Of a stretch of DNA of 64,000 nucleotides, positions 1 to 8,180 are shown in pieces. The DNA is from Acidobacteriaceae bacterium. Lineage in GTDB: Bacteria; Acidobacteriota; Terriglobia; Terriglobales; Acidobacteriaceae. Numbering within the stretch: position 1 is the stretch's first letter; each line of letters opens with the position of its first letter. A model generated the notes under the pieces. That model was given only the letters and a program-made list of their open reading frames with translations. It had not been told where the DNA came from and ran no database searches. The stretch covers positions 1-64,000 of the forward strand of contig JANXZS010000199.1 in NCBI GenBank assembly GCA_025355385.1, written 5' to 3'. The position numbers and the translations under genes were made by a program.

Positions 1-372
1 CCGCGGGAATTCAACTGGGTGATTGGAGTGATGTTGTTATTCATCACTCTGCTACTGAGTTATACGGGCTATCTGCTGCCTTGGGATCAACTGGCTTTCT
101 GGGCGATCACGGTCGGCTCCAATATCTCCGCTGTGGTCCCGGTGGTAGGCAAGAAGGTGCACTTCCTCATGCTGGGCGGGAATCTGGTCAACGCAAACGC
201 GCTACTCAGATTCTATGTGCTGCACTGCGTCGTACTACCGCTCGCGGCAGTCTTCTTTATCGCGATTCACTTCTGGCGGATTCGCAAAGATGGCGGGCTC
301 TATGTGCAGCAGAGCGAACCCAAGTTCCTCCACACTGAAGAGCCCGTGGCGTCTTCGAAGGAGGTGCGATGA
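1..372 (+). CDS. Cytochrome b, N-terminal (b6-like) part of a menaquinol:cytochrome c reductase, 5' end outside window
   Basis: The visible 123 residues are the second half of a cytochrome b6-like protein, the transmembrane quinol-oxidising subunit of a bc-type complex. They contain the motif [11 protein letters not shown], a segment ending in [13 protein letters not shown], and a last helix with two histidines separated by 14 residues (LHC...AIHFW), the spacing of a b-haem ligand pair in cytochrome b helix D. The frame is open to the left edge, so the start, the first haem ligands and probably a Rieske gene lie outside. The stop codon overlaps the next start (ATGA at 369-372), showing translational coupling with the cytochrome b C-terminal part. 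The split into two genes resembles b6/subunit IV rather than mitochondrial-type fused cytochrome b. Confidence 0.9.
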   Translation, partial: PREFNWVIGVMLLFITLLLSYTGYLLPWDQLAFWAITVGSNISAVVPVVGKKVHFLMLGGNLVNANALLRFYVLHCVVLPLAAVFFIAIHFWRIRKDGGLYVQQSEPKFLHTEEPVASSKEVR

Positions 373-1073
373 GCGATCGAAAAGACTTCACCGCCGGCCT
401 GGACTCCGACGCCCGCAAGTCACCTAGACGCGTCGTCTTCGTGACCCGCCGAACATCCGCGCAGGTAAAGACCAGCGATGAAGATCAGCTCCAGACGTAT
501 CCTGAAGTCCTGTTTCGCGCAGTGCTGGCGATCGAACTTCTGGCAATCGTGCTGGTAGTGATCTCCCTGCTCTTTAATGCGCCTCTCGAAAGCATCGCCG
601 ATGCTTCGCGCACACCCAACCCGGCCAAAGCCCCGTGGTATTTTCTCGGGTTGCAGGAGATGCTGCATTACTTTCCACCCGTGGTTGCCGGCGTTCTGAT
701 TCCAACATTGCTCGTCATTGCCCTGGTGGTCATTCCCTACTTCAACATCAATATCGAAGCCGAAGGATTATTCCTGAAGGACCACCGTCGCCGTCTCAGG
801 ATCTTCTATGCCGTGGCCGTGCTACTCTCGCTTTTCTTATGGTTCTTTGGTGTGTACGTCGCGCTGGTACCCACCCTGATTATCGCCGGGCTGATGGTTC
901 TGGCTGGCTACAGCTCGCCACATTCATCTTCCAGGTTCCAACGCTATCTTGCTTCAAAGCCGCTCTCATATTGGGTTATGACGTGGTTCATGTTCGAAAT
1001 GATCGTGCTCACTGCAGTGGGTACGTTTTTCCGCGGTCCAGGCTGGTCCTGGGTATGGCCCTGGAGGAGTTGA
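369..1073 (+). CDS. Cytochrome b, C-terminal (subunit IV-like) part of the bc complex
   Basis: This 234-residue membrane protein continues the cytochrome b of the upstream gene and should supply the remaining transmembrane helices and the Qo site. A cytoplasmic N-terminal arm of about 50 polar residues precedes the first helix. The Qo-site loop reads [18 protein letters not shown], so the PEWY position of classical bc complexes is APWY here, with the glutamate replaced by proline. Further hydrophobic segments lie at about residues 105-125, 150-190 and 195-215. It overlaps the upstream stop by 4 bp and its own stop abuts the GTG of the multihaem cytochrome. The role in quinol oxidation is inferred from family and operon; the Qo variant suggests a low-potential quinone such as menaquinone. 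Confidence 0.88.
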   Translation: MSDRKDFTAGLDSDARKSPRRVVFVTRRTSAQVKTSDEDQLQTYPEVLFRAVLAIELLAIVLVVISLLFNAPLESIADASRTPNPAKAPWYFLGLQEMLHYFPPVVAGVLIPTLLVIALVVIPYFNINIEAEGLFLKDHRRRLRIFYAVAVLLSLFLWFFGVYVALVPTLIIAGLMVLAGYSSPHSSSRFQRYLASKPLSYWVMTWFMFEMIVLTAVGTFFRGPGWSWVWPWRS

Positions 1074-3134
1074 GTGCAGCCGTCTAGGAACAGATTGGTC
1101 TCAGAATGGCAGAAGCTATTCGGTAATCCTATCCGCGCATTCGGCGTGGTCAGCTTGCTGCTGGTGATCGTCCTTGCGATTGCTCCGGCGAAGAACTACT
1201 TCAGTGAATCGCGGCATTATCAGAAGCAATATCTCGCGCTGATTCACGTCCGCAGCGATGCCAACACATTGCAACGTCATTTCCACCCGGACATTCAGCA
1301 GATTTGGCTTCCGGAAGTGGGCGCGGTGGATCGCTGCACAACATGCCACCAGGGCTTGAAGGAAGCAAGCCTGGCAGACGTAACTACACAACCCTTCCGT
1401 CGACATCCTGTGATACCCCACTCGGCAGAGCAGTTTGGTTGTGTGCTATGCCACCGCGGGCAGGGTGCGGCAACCACCGTCGCAGAAGCACATAACAGCG
1501 CGCTGGCAAGGGAAGAGCCTGTCCTTCCGGCGCGGTACATGCAATCCTCGTGCGGCCAATGCCATCACACCGCCCTCGTCGGGACGCCGCAATTGAATAC
1601 CGGTCGGACCATGCTCGCTCGCAATGGCTGCGTGCACTGTCACACCGCGAGACTCCCCGACGGAAGCACGATGACGGCCACGGACAATCCCCCTTCGCTA
1701 ATTCATGTAGCAGACAAAACTACACGAGACTGGATCTATGCATGGCTGAAGGACCCGCTGGCCTATGCTGTTTCGGCGACCATGCCGAACTTCAATTTGA
1801 GTGATGAAGATGCACGGGATATTTCCGCGTTCCTGATCAGCAACAGCACCCCGGCTGCAGGAGATGCAGCGCCAGTTGTAGCCGCATCCTCTAAGACGCC
1901 ATCCGATCCAGTCGCTGGACCGAGCTTGTATGGCGAGTCATTCTGCTCCTCCTGTCATGCTATCCAGAACGCCGCGGGAAACGTCGTAGGTGGCGATATC
2001 GGTCCCGAGTTGACCCATATCGGTAATAAGGTTAAGCCGGAATGGCTGCAAGTGTGGCTGGGGAATCCGCGTATCTACGACTCCAATACGCCGATGCCGC
2101 ATTACCGCTTTACCAGCCAGCAGATCGCCCTGCTGGGCGGCTTTCTGCAAGCCAAGAGCGACTCAAGCCTGCTGGCCAACGTTCATTTGGAGGCGGCGAC
2201 TGCTGGGCAGATCGCCCATGGCAAAACCCTCGTGACCGACTATGGATGCGCATCGTGTCACGAAATCCGAGGCGTGAAGAAGCCGGACAATTTCGGACCA
2301 GAGCTGAGCCGGATCGGGAGTAAACAGCTCGCGGAACTCGTCTTCCTGCCGGGGATGACCCACACTCTTCCGGATTACATTGCAGGGAAGATTCGTCAGC
2401 CCCGAGCATTCGGGTCAGGATTGAAGATGCCGCAATACACCTTCACTCCCACCCAGATAGGTGCTTTAACTACGGCGTTGCTATCGTATACGGATCGAAG
2501 CCACAACCTGCCTGCCGCGCTTGCCTTGCCCTCACTGCCTACTTCGAACTACCGGCCGGCGGGGAATCCCGGAAGGCTCATGGAGGAGCTGGCGTGCCAG
2601 AGCTGTCATCGCATCAACGGCCGTGGCGGAGATATGGCCCCTGATCTGACTATGGAAGGTAGCTCAGTGCAGCGCGCCTGGTTGAATGACTTCCTCAAGA
2701 ATCCGAACACGTTGCGCCCGTCGCTGATTCGACGAATGCCGCGTTTTAACCTTACGGATGGAGAGAGAGCCGAACTGACTGACTACATGATGACTGCCTA
2801 TCAGTCGCCGACCATCGACCGAGACTCGATGCCACTCAGCGGATATTCAGCGCCACTGGTGGAACAGGGGAAGCAGCTTTTCTACTCAAAGTATGCTTGC
2901 CAATCCTGCCACATCATCGACAGCAATGTGGACAAGGGATACATTGGACCGACTCTCACGCAGGTTGGTTCACGGCTGAACGCGGCATGGATCTATGCAT
3001 GGATGAAGAATCCGCAGGCATTGCGGTCGGATACTGTGCAGCCAAACTTCAATATGAGCGATGAGGATGCACGTGCTCTGACTGCATTCCTCATGTCTCT
3101 CAGGGGAACAACGAGGCTGGAGGCAAAACGATGA
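1074..3134 (+). CDS. Membrane-anchored octahaem cytochrome c of the bc complex (three N-terminal haems plus five tandem cytochrome c modules)
   Basis: The 686-residue product starts at GTG directly after the previous stop. A single hydrophobic helix (about residues 22-38) would anchor it, with the rest in the periplasm. Eight CXXCH haem motifs are visible at about residues 88, 123, 160, 186, 291, 392, 508 and 609. The last five each start a similar module: CXXCH, then GP-L--IG, then W--WL-NP, then MP-[FY], then an ALxxFL-like helix. In the fifth module the putative axial Met of the MP-F motif is Gln (VQPNFN). The protein probably carries electrons from the cytochrome b/Rieske core to a terminal oxidase or soluble carrier; that role is inferred from operon position. 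Length and haem number far exceed a classical cytochrome c1. Confidence 0.9.
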   Translation: MQPSRNRLVSEWQKLFGNPIRAFGVVSLLLVIVLAIAPAKNYFSESRHYQKQYLALIHVRSDANTLQRHFHPDIQQIWLPEVGAVDRCTTCHQGLKEASLADVTTQPFRRHPVIPHSAEQFGCVLCHRGQGAATTVAEAHNSALAREEPVLPARYMQSSCGQCHHTALVGTPQLNTGRTMLARNGCVHCHTARLPDGSTMTATDNPPSLIHVADKTTRDWIYAWLKDPLAYAVSATMPNFNLSDEDARDISAFLISNSTPAAGDAAPVVAASSKTPSDPVAGPSLYGESFCSSCHAIQNAAGNVVGGDIGPELTHIGNKVKPEWLQVWLGNPRIYDSNTPMPHYRFTSQQIALLGGFLQAKSDSSLLANVHLEAATAGQIAHGKTLVTDYGCASCHEIRGVKKPDNFGPELSRIGSKQLAELVFLPGMTHTLPDYIAGKIRQPRAFGSGLKMPQYTFTPTQIGALTTALLSYTDRSHNLPAALALPSLPTSNYRPAGNPGRLMEELACQSCHRINGRGGDMAPDLTMEGSSVQRAWLNDFLKNPNTLRPSLIRRMPRFNLTDGERAELTDYMMTAYQSPTIDRDSMPLSGYSAPLVEQGKQLFYSKYACQSCHIIDSNVDKGYIGPTLTQVGSRLNAAWIYAWMKNPQALRSDTVQPNFNMSDEDARALTAFLMSLRGTTRLEAKR

Positions 3135-3865
3135 GCACGAATCTATCGGCGTCAGCCTTGATCTTTTTTGCCATCGCCACCGCAGGCTGCGCGCGCAAGC
3201 CCGCGACTATCGTTTCTCTCCATCCGACGGCCTACGGCTCCGCGTTGGTTGAGACGAGCGGAGGCAAGCAGATGGGAGCCACCGGCACCATGCTCGCCCA
3301 ACCCCTCGTGGCACAGGTCAACGATGATCAGGGAGCAGGGGTCGCTGGTGCGTTGGTGGAGTTCCATGGACCCTTCGGCATCAGCTTCGAACCGTCTGCG
3401 GCGCTGACTGACGCTAGCGGCCAGGCAACGACCAATGTGACGCTGGGAGGAATGGCGGCACGCTATCAGCTCACTGCAACCACACGATGCAAGGCACAGA
3501 AAGAGGTTGCGCTCAACGTAGTCGAGGTTGCGCTGGGATATCAGCAGGAATTGGGATACCAGCTCGGAGAGACTTACTGTGCGCGATGCCACAACCCGGA
3601 GTCTTCAGCCGAGCGTGTATCCAACTACGACAATCTGCAAGTAAAGCCGCATACCTTCACTGACGGAACGACGTTGAACAAAATGACCGATGCCGAACTG
3701 ACATCCATCATCGATCACGGCGGGGTAGCCTTGAATAAATCGGCACTGATGCCGCCCTATGGCTACACTCTTGACAAGTCCCAGACGCAGGCGCTGGTCG
3801 CCTATCTTCGACTCGTCTCGGATCCTCCCTACCAAGCCCCAGGAATGGTGTATGCACAAAAATAA
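3131..3865 (+). CDS. Lipoprotein with bacterial Ig-like (Big_1-type) domain fused to a mono-haem cytochrome c
   Basis: The 244-residue product has a lipoprotein signal with lipobox ATAGC at residues 16-20, so it is probably anchored in a membrane facing the periplasm. Residues about 45-145 look like an invasin-type Ig domain (QVNDDQGAGVAGALVEFHGP, then TDASGQATTNVTLG). The C-terminal half is a small cytochrome c with one haem site, CARCH at about residue 150, and a likely distal ligand in ALMPPYGY followed by a helix ending AYLRLV. It overlaps the octahaem gene by 4 bp (ATGA), so it belongs to the same operon and is likely an accessory electron carrier or structural partner. The Ig-cytochrome fusion is seen directly; the function is inferred. 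Confidence 0.85.
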   Translation: MSTNLSASALIFFAIATAGCARKPATIVSLHPTAYGSALVETSGGKQMGATGTMLAQPLVAQVNDDQGAGVAGALVEFHGPFGISFEPSAALTDASGQATTNVTLGGMAARYQLTATTRCKAQKEVALNVVEVALGYQQELGYQLGETYCARCHNPESSAERVSNYDNLQVKPHTFTDGTTLNKMTDAELTSIIDHGGVALNKSALMPPYGYTLDKSQTQALVAYLRLVSDPPYQAPGMVYAQK

Positions 3866-5159
3866 AATTGCTTGGCTGGGCCTCGCAATGCTCTCTGTGG
3901 GCATCTGTTCTGGCCAGGTCGTACCTCCGGTTGAGATCCAGGACACGCAGATGCAAACACTGCAACGGCAGAACATCAACAGCCTGAAGCTGACTGGTCA
4001 ACAGATCCTGGCGCACCACTTCGCGTTTCCCTTTTACCTAAGTCAGAAACTGGATATAGATCAGCAGCAACAGCTGCGCACGGACCAGAACTCTCTCCGC
4101 TTCGAACTTTACGACGGTCAGACTGTTCTGGCCATTTCCGGGAATTACTACGCAGCCTACTCGCAAAAATTCGATGAAGAACAGAGAGCAAAAGAGACTC
4201 TGCTGCAGGTGATACTGCCGATTCTCAAGATCGCAGTGTCTCACTTCGGAGAGAACTCTACGGTTCAGGGTTACGCGGTTGAGATCTCTCACCACGTGGT
4301 GAGAAAGTCGATAGGGCTTTCCGTGGAACGCCCCGAGAACATGATGACATTCCTGCCACAACAGGCCGCGATAGCACTGGTACGTGCTAAGAGCGAAGGC
4401 CAGCAGGAAGCTGCCATGCTCCACGCACAGGTGTTCCTAAACGCGGAGCCGTTGAGCATCTGGCTCAGCGAGGGAGGCACCCGAACTGCCAAAGCGGTTC
4501 CTCACAAGCAGGCACCCACGGCGCAGGAATCTCCGCTCGCTCGCACCGAGGCAGACCTTGTAAAGGCCGTGGATGCCCCTGTTTCGCCTGCGGAATCTGC
4601 GCCGCCTTTGTCTACTGCGCCAAAGCACGACGATGTCCAGTCGCCGGCACCACCTCCAAGAGATACATCGAAGGCGGCACTCGCTGCTTTACAGTCTGCC
4701 AACCACGATCTGACCGGTCGGGTCATGAAGGAACTCGACGCGCAGGCGCACTTTGTGTCTTATGCGCCTCCAGCGTTTATCATCTTTCGCCAGGGGATCT
4801 ATCTCGAGCTTTCAATCAATACTTCCCTACCGGCATCTGCTGCTGGCTCGCGTTACAAGCTGGGGGCTCTGGCCTTTGACGATCACGTAGCTCATCTGAT
4901 TCGCCCCTTGCTCGGCTACTTCAAGGGTGAGCAGAATTTCGACGGAATAGGCATAAGCACAACGGTTCACTTAGCCGGAAAGACTGGAACTGTGCCAACA
5001 GATTCTCAGGCAGTGGAATTTTTCCTGCCGTTTCACGCGCTGCACTGCTATGAGCGTTACGACTGCACAGGTCAACAATTGATCGATGCGGGAACCGTGC
5101 TGATCAACGGCGAGCGCGTGGGTATGGATCTGCAGAACGCTGAAGCCTACGTGCACTAG
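3852..5159 (+). CDS. Exported protein of unknown function at the end of the cytochrome bc operon
   Basis: I do not recognise the family. The open frame extends to 3759, but the ATG at 3852 is preferred: it begins a clear signal peptide (KNKIAWLGLAMLSVGICSG) and overlaps the upstream stop by only 14 bp. The mature protein of about 415 residues has two similar-looking lobes, roughly residues 45-195 and 275-435, separated by a Pro/Ala/Ser-rich linker. Each lobe has a short beta-like segment (RFELYDGQT; IYLELSIN), an amphipathic helix (LLQVILPILK; HLIRPLLGYF) and a Phe-Leu-Pro motif (MTFLPQ; EFFLPF). No haem motif is present. The duplication is my reading, not a computed alignment. Operon position suggests a periplasmic role linked to the respiratory complex. 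Confidence 0.7.
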   Translation: MHKNKIAWLGLAMLSVGICSGQVVPPVEIQDTQMQTLQRQNINSLKLTGQQILAHHFAFPFYLSQKLDIDQQQQLRTDQNSLRFELYDGQTVLAISGNYYAAYSQKFDEEQRAKETLLQVILPILKIAVSHFGENSTVQGYAVEISHHVVRKSIGLSVERPENMMTFLPQQAAIALVRAKSEGQQEAAMLHAQVFLNAEPLSIWLSEGGTRTAKAVPHKQAPTAQESPLARTEADLVKAVDAPVSPAESAPPLSTAPKHDDVQSPAPPPRDTSKAALAALQSANHDLTGRVMKELDAQAHFVSYAPPAFIIFRQGIYLELSINTSLPASAAGSRYKLGALAFDDHVAHLIRPLLGYFKGEQNFDGIGISTTVHLAGKTGTVPTDSQAVEFFLPFHALHCYERYDCTGQQLIDAGTVLINGERVGMDLQNAEAYVH

Positions 5160-5431
5160 GCATTTTGCTGTGTCGCAGGGATGTTTCCATCACGCCGCGC
5201 CTTCTGAGAATATCGACCTCATCGTTCCGAGAGCATGTCATCTCACTGAATAGCTAGGGCCTGCCGCGTTCGGTCACCCAAATGTGTGCCGTTGTGGTTG
5301 CTCTATTTAGCTGACGACCTCTGTATTGCAACCACTTAGCGGTATTTACGCATCGAAATCTTTATCACGGACTATGCTGAAGCTTCATTTTGAACAAGCA
5401 TTGTCGCGAGATAGTAGGTCACCCCAATAGA

Positions 5432-6040
5432 ATGCCTGTAGAATCTCAAAGTCCGATTTATCCTACGCCACGTTCCTTGAACAGTACTCCGCGAGCCGGG
5501 GCCGATTTGCTGCGACGGCGGCAGACGATCGGATTCTGCTATCGAGGGTCCGCTCGGGAGATCAGAGCGCAATGGAGGCACTGTTCGATTGCTATTCGGG
5601 GGTAATTTATTCTGTCGCACTTCGGGTACTCAAAGATCCGGGCCAGGCAGAAGACGTGATGCAGGACATCTTGATGCAGGTGTGGCGCAATCCGGATGGC
5701 TTTGTTTCCGAGAGGCACGCTCGGCGGTTGGCTGGTCGTTGTCTCCCGCAATCGCGCGATCGACTCCCTGCGCCGTCGTCGGCCGAGCGACTCGGTGGAA
5801 GATGTGGTATTAGTTTCACGTACCGACCTTGCTTCTGAGGCCGAACGGAATTTGTTGATGGAGAAAGTGCGGGGCGTGGTAAATGAGTTGCCGCCGGATC
5901 AGAAGCGATCAGTTAAGCTGGCCTTCTTTGACGGACTCAGCCACACAGAAGTTGCAGAGAAAGCGGGCGAACCTCTGGGTACGGTAAAGACTCGAATCCG
6001 ACTGGCGTTGATCGCTCTTAGAAAGGTACTGCGAACGTGA
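5432..6040 (+). pseudogene. ECF-family RNA polymerase sigma factor with one clear and one suspected frameshift
   Basis: Sigma region 2 is read in one frame from about 5521: DRILLSRVRSGDQ, then MEALFDCYSGVIYSVALRV and EDVMQDILMQVWRNPDGF. Near 5703-5710 the coding frame shifts by +1, and the rest continues as RGTLGGWLVVVSRNRAIDSL and the region 4 helix-turn-helix (DGLSHTEVAEKAGEP, GTVKTRIRLAL), ending at 6040. A second shift is suspected upstream: the frame with region 2 has no good start after its stop at 5428, whereas the neighbouring frame opens with ATG at 5432 (MPVESQSPIYPTPRS). Without a shift, translation could begin only at the ATG at 5572, inside region 2. The stop overlaps the anti-sigma start. 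It could be a decayed gene, local sequence error, or programmed frameshifting. Confidence 0.75.
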
Positions 6041-6887
6041 CGGACGGCCGACACATCCCGGATGAAGACCTGGCCCTCTATTCCATGCAGGCGCTGCACT
6101 CAGCTGATAGTGCGGCTCTCAAGGTGCATCTGGCGAGTTGCGACGTCTGCAGCCGTGAATTGGCTGAGGTAAACGGGGATCTAGCAGCACTTGCTCTAAC
6201 AGTCGAGCAGCAACCCCTTCCCGAGGGGGCACGGGAGCGCTTCGTGGCGCGCGTGACTGCGGAAAAGCGGCCAGTGAGTAATGTGATTGCCATGCCAGAC
6301 CCGCGCCGTCGCAGTTTTATCCCAGTCCTGATACCCTGGGCCGCAGCCGCGGCGATGCTCGCCGTTGCCGGATATCTTGGAGTGCAGAACCGCGACCTCG
6401 ATCGACTGCTCAATGCGGATCGTTCGCAGATTGCAACCTTGTCCGCACAGGCTTCGCGTGCCCAGCAGGTAATGGACACTCTGACCGCGCCCTCCGCCCA
6501 GCAGCCGACGCTCACCGAGGGAAAGGCAGCCGTTGCGCCTACCGGACATACCAGCTATGTTCCTGACCGTGGAGCCCTGATTTTCGTAGCGAACCACCTG
6601 AGACAGGTGCCGGCGTCAAAGACCTATGAATTGTGGGTCATACCGGCCAACGGTGGGGCTCCTATCCCCGCTGCACCTTCCGACCGGACGCGAATGGCAC
6701 GGCGAGCGTGGTGCTCCCGCCGCTGCCCCAAGGGGTTCCAGCAAAGGCCTTTGGTGTAACGATTGAAAATGAAGGCGGATCGCAGACCCCAACGATGCCA
6801 ATCGTTCTCTCCGGCGCGTGGCGTTCGTTCGCAGGCCATCCGATTCAACCTGCGTGTGCTCCCGAAGATGGATGTTACGAACTTTGA
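6037..6887 (+). pseudogene. RskA-type membrane anti-sigma factor, frameshifted near its end
   Basis: The frame from the GTG at 6037 gives an N-terminal anti-sigma domain with a zinc-type HLASCDVCSREL segment (about residues 31-42), a transmembrane helix (VLIPWAAAAAMLAVAGYLG), a coiled stretch, then the extracytoplasmic RskA domain (YELWVIPANGG). At about 6671 the reading moves to another frame, where the domain continues as TFRPDANGTASVVLPPLP and IVLSGAW and ends at 6887. One missing G (GCTGCACC for GCTGGCACC) would restore a continuous protein of about 283 residues. Uncorrected, the product ends at 6759 with an unrelated Arg-rich tail. It overlaps the sigma factor by 4 bp, the normal arrangement in which the anti-sigma holds its cognate ECF factor at the membrane. 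Confidence 0.8.
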
Positions 6888-8067
6888 CATGCCGCTGCCA
6901 GTGGATGATTTGTGCTAGTACTTTACGTTGCGGTTGGCCTTCCACGGTGCGAAGCAGTTCTACAATTTTGGGCGCTCCGACGTGCTGGTAGTCGGCGGAT
7001 AGAAGACCATAGCTTTCGACCGAGTCGTACTTGCGGCCTTCCCCACTCGATTGCGTGCCATTTAACGGCCAGTAGCTCCACGCCAGATCATGCTCCTTCA
7101 TATATCGGATATAAAGGAGAAACCAATCTGAATTCGATCCGCAATCCAACGTCTGGCAAGTACCGAATTCGCCAATCCAGAGCGGCACTCCTGGCTCTGT
7201 TTGCAACAGAAATCCAGCGCGCGCGTCGTAAAGCTGCTTGAGTTCGTCATAGCTGGCAAATGGGTGTTGAGCAATGTTGTAGGCGTGAGGGGAGTAGACG
7301 AGCCTTCCCGCCACCTTAAGCCTGACCGGTAGCTTGTCAAATCCGGTGAAGTTAGTCGAGTACTCCGGGCTCTCTACCATGATGAGCAATCGGGGATTGG
7401 CGATGAGAACAGCATCACCACCCCGCTCCGCGGCTGCATGCCAGTCAAGGTTGGGATCTGCGCCGCCCCAGGCTGCGCCGCTGCGGAGTTCGTTGCGCAA
7501 GTCGGCACCGATCACCCACCGCTCGCCCTTATATCTACGCACAATGGTCTGCCAATCGGTGAGCCACTTCGTCTCAGGATAGCTGGTGCTATACCAGAGG
7601 CCGTTCCCGTCTGTTTCACTGCAGCACCAGTCAGCCCGGCTAACATGATTATCCAAAATCACCAGAATGTGAGCCTGACCCAAAGCATGGATCACTGCAT
7701 CCATGACATCCATCGCATGCTTACCTTTGAATTGTGGATTGGCCTTAATGGCGTAGTCGGCAACCAGTGGATTGTGCTCCAGCGTCTCATTGGCCCATGG
7801 CAGCCGCACGGAGTTCACTCCCAGGTCGCGAATCTGATGCACGATGGTGGCCAGCAGCGCATGATCAAGTCCACCGGCTACATGTTCTTTTTCGTCGAAG
7901 CCGTACCAGTTCACCGAAGTAAGGCGCACGGGATTACCCTTAGCGTCGAGAATGCGATGGCCGCTGGTATGCAGCGGCGGCGTAATCTGCGCGAGAGCAA
8001 CTGGTGATTCGAAAATGACACATGCAGTCGCTAATAGAATTGCGCGAAGGATTGAAGGACGAATCAT
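6616..8067 (-). CDS. Secreted glycoside hydrolase family 5 protein (endoglucanase-like) with read-through C-terminus
   Basis: A signal peptide (about residues 1-27, ending ALAQ) precedes a GH5-type barrel. The expected catalytic acid/base is E193 in DLRNEL and the nucleophile is E300 in LWIGEFGT; SVRLPWANE and LDNH are further GH5-like motifs. It probably cleaves a beta-linked polysaccharide such as cellulose or mannan; the substrate cannot be told from sequence. The conserved domain ends near residue 380 (IVELLRTVEGQPQRK). From there the frame runs another ~100 residues antisense to the anti-sigma gene with low-complexity Arg-rich sequence. Removing one A of the AAA at 6922-6924 would give RKY and a TAG at 6915-6917. 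I therefore suspect a lost stop; the native length would be about 383 residues. Confidence 0.82.
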   Translation of the reverse strand: MIRPSILRAILLATACVIFESPVALAQITPPLHTSGHRILDAKGNPVRLTSVNWYGFDEKEHVAGGLDHALLATIVHQIRDLGVNSVRLPWANETLEHNPLVADYAIKANPQFKGKHAMDVMDAVIHALGQAHILVILDNHVSRADWCCSETDGNGLWYSTSYPETKWLTDWQTIVRRYKGERWVIGADLRNELRSGAAWGGADPNLDWHAAAERGGDAVLIANPRLLIMVESPEYSTNFTGFDKLPVRLKVAGRLVYSPHAYNIAQHPFASYDELKQLYDARAGFLLQTEPGVPLWIGEFGTCQTLDCGSNSDWFLLYIRYMKEHDLAWSYWPLNGTQSSGEGRKYDSVESYGLLSADYQHVGAPKIVELLRTVEGQPQRKVLAQIIHWQRHVKVRNIHLREHTQVESDGLRTNATRRRERLASLGSAIRLHFQSLHQRPLLEPLGAAAGAPRSPCHSRPVGRCSGDRSPTVGRYDPQFIGL

Positions 8068-8180
8068 GCGTAGAATGATACGCCGCTCGCGGCCGCAACT
8101 TACGAGTTGTCCCAGACCAGTGAGTCCAGTGCGGATCCACCAGTCGTTAGTAGAAAACTTTCACCCCGTAAGCCGTCGAA

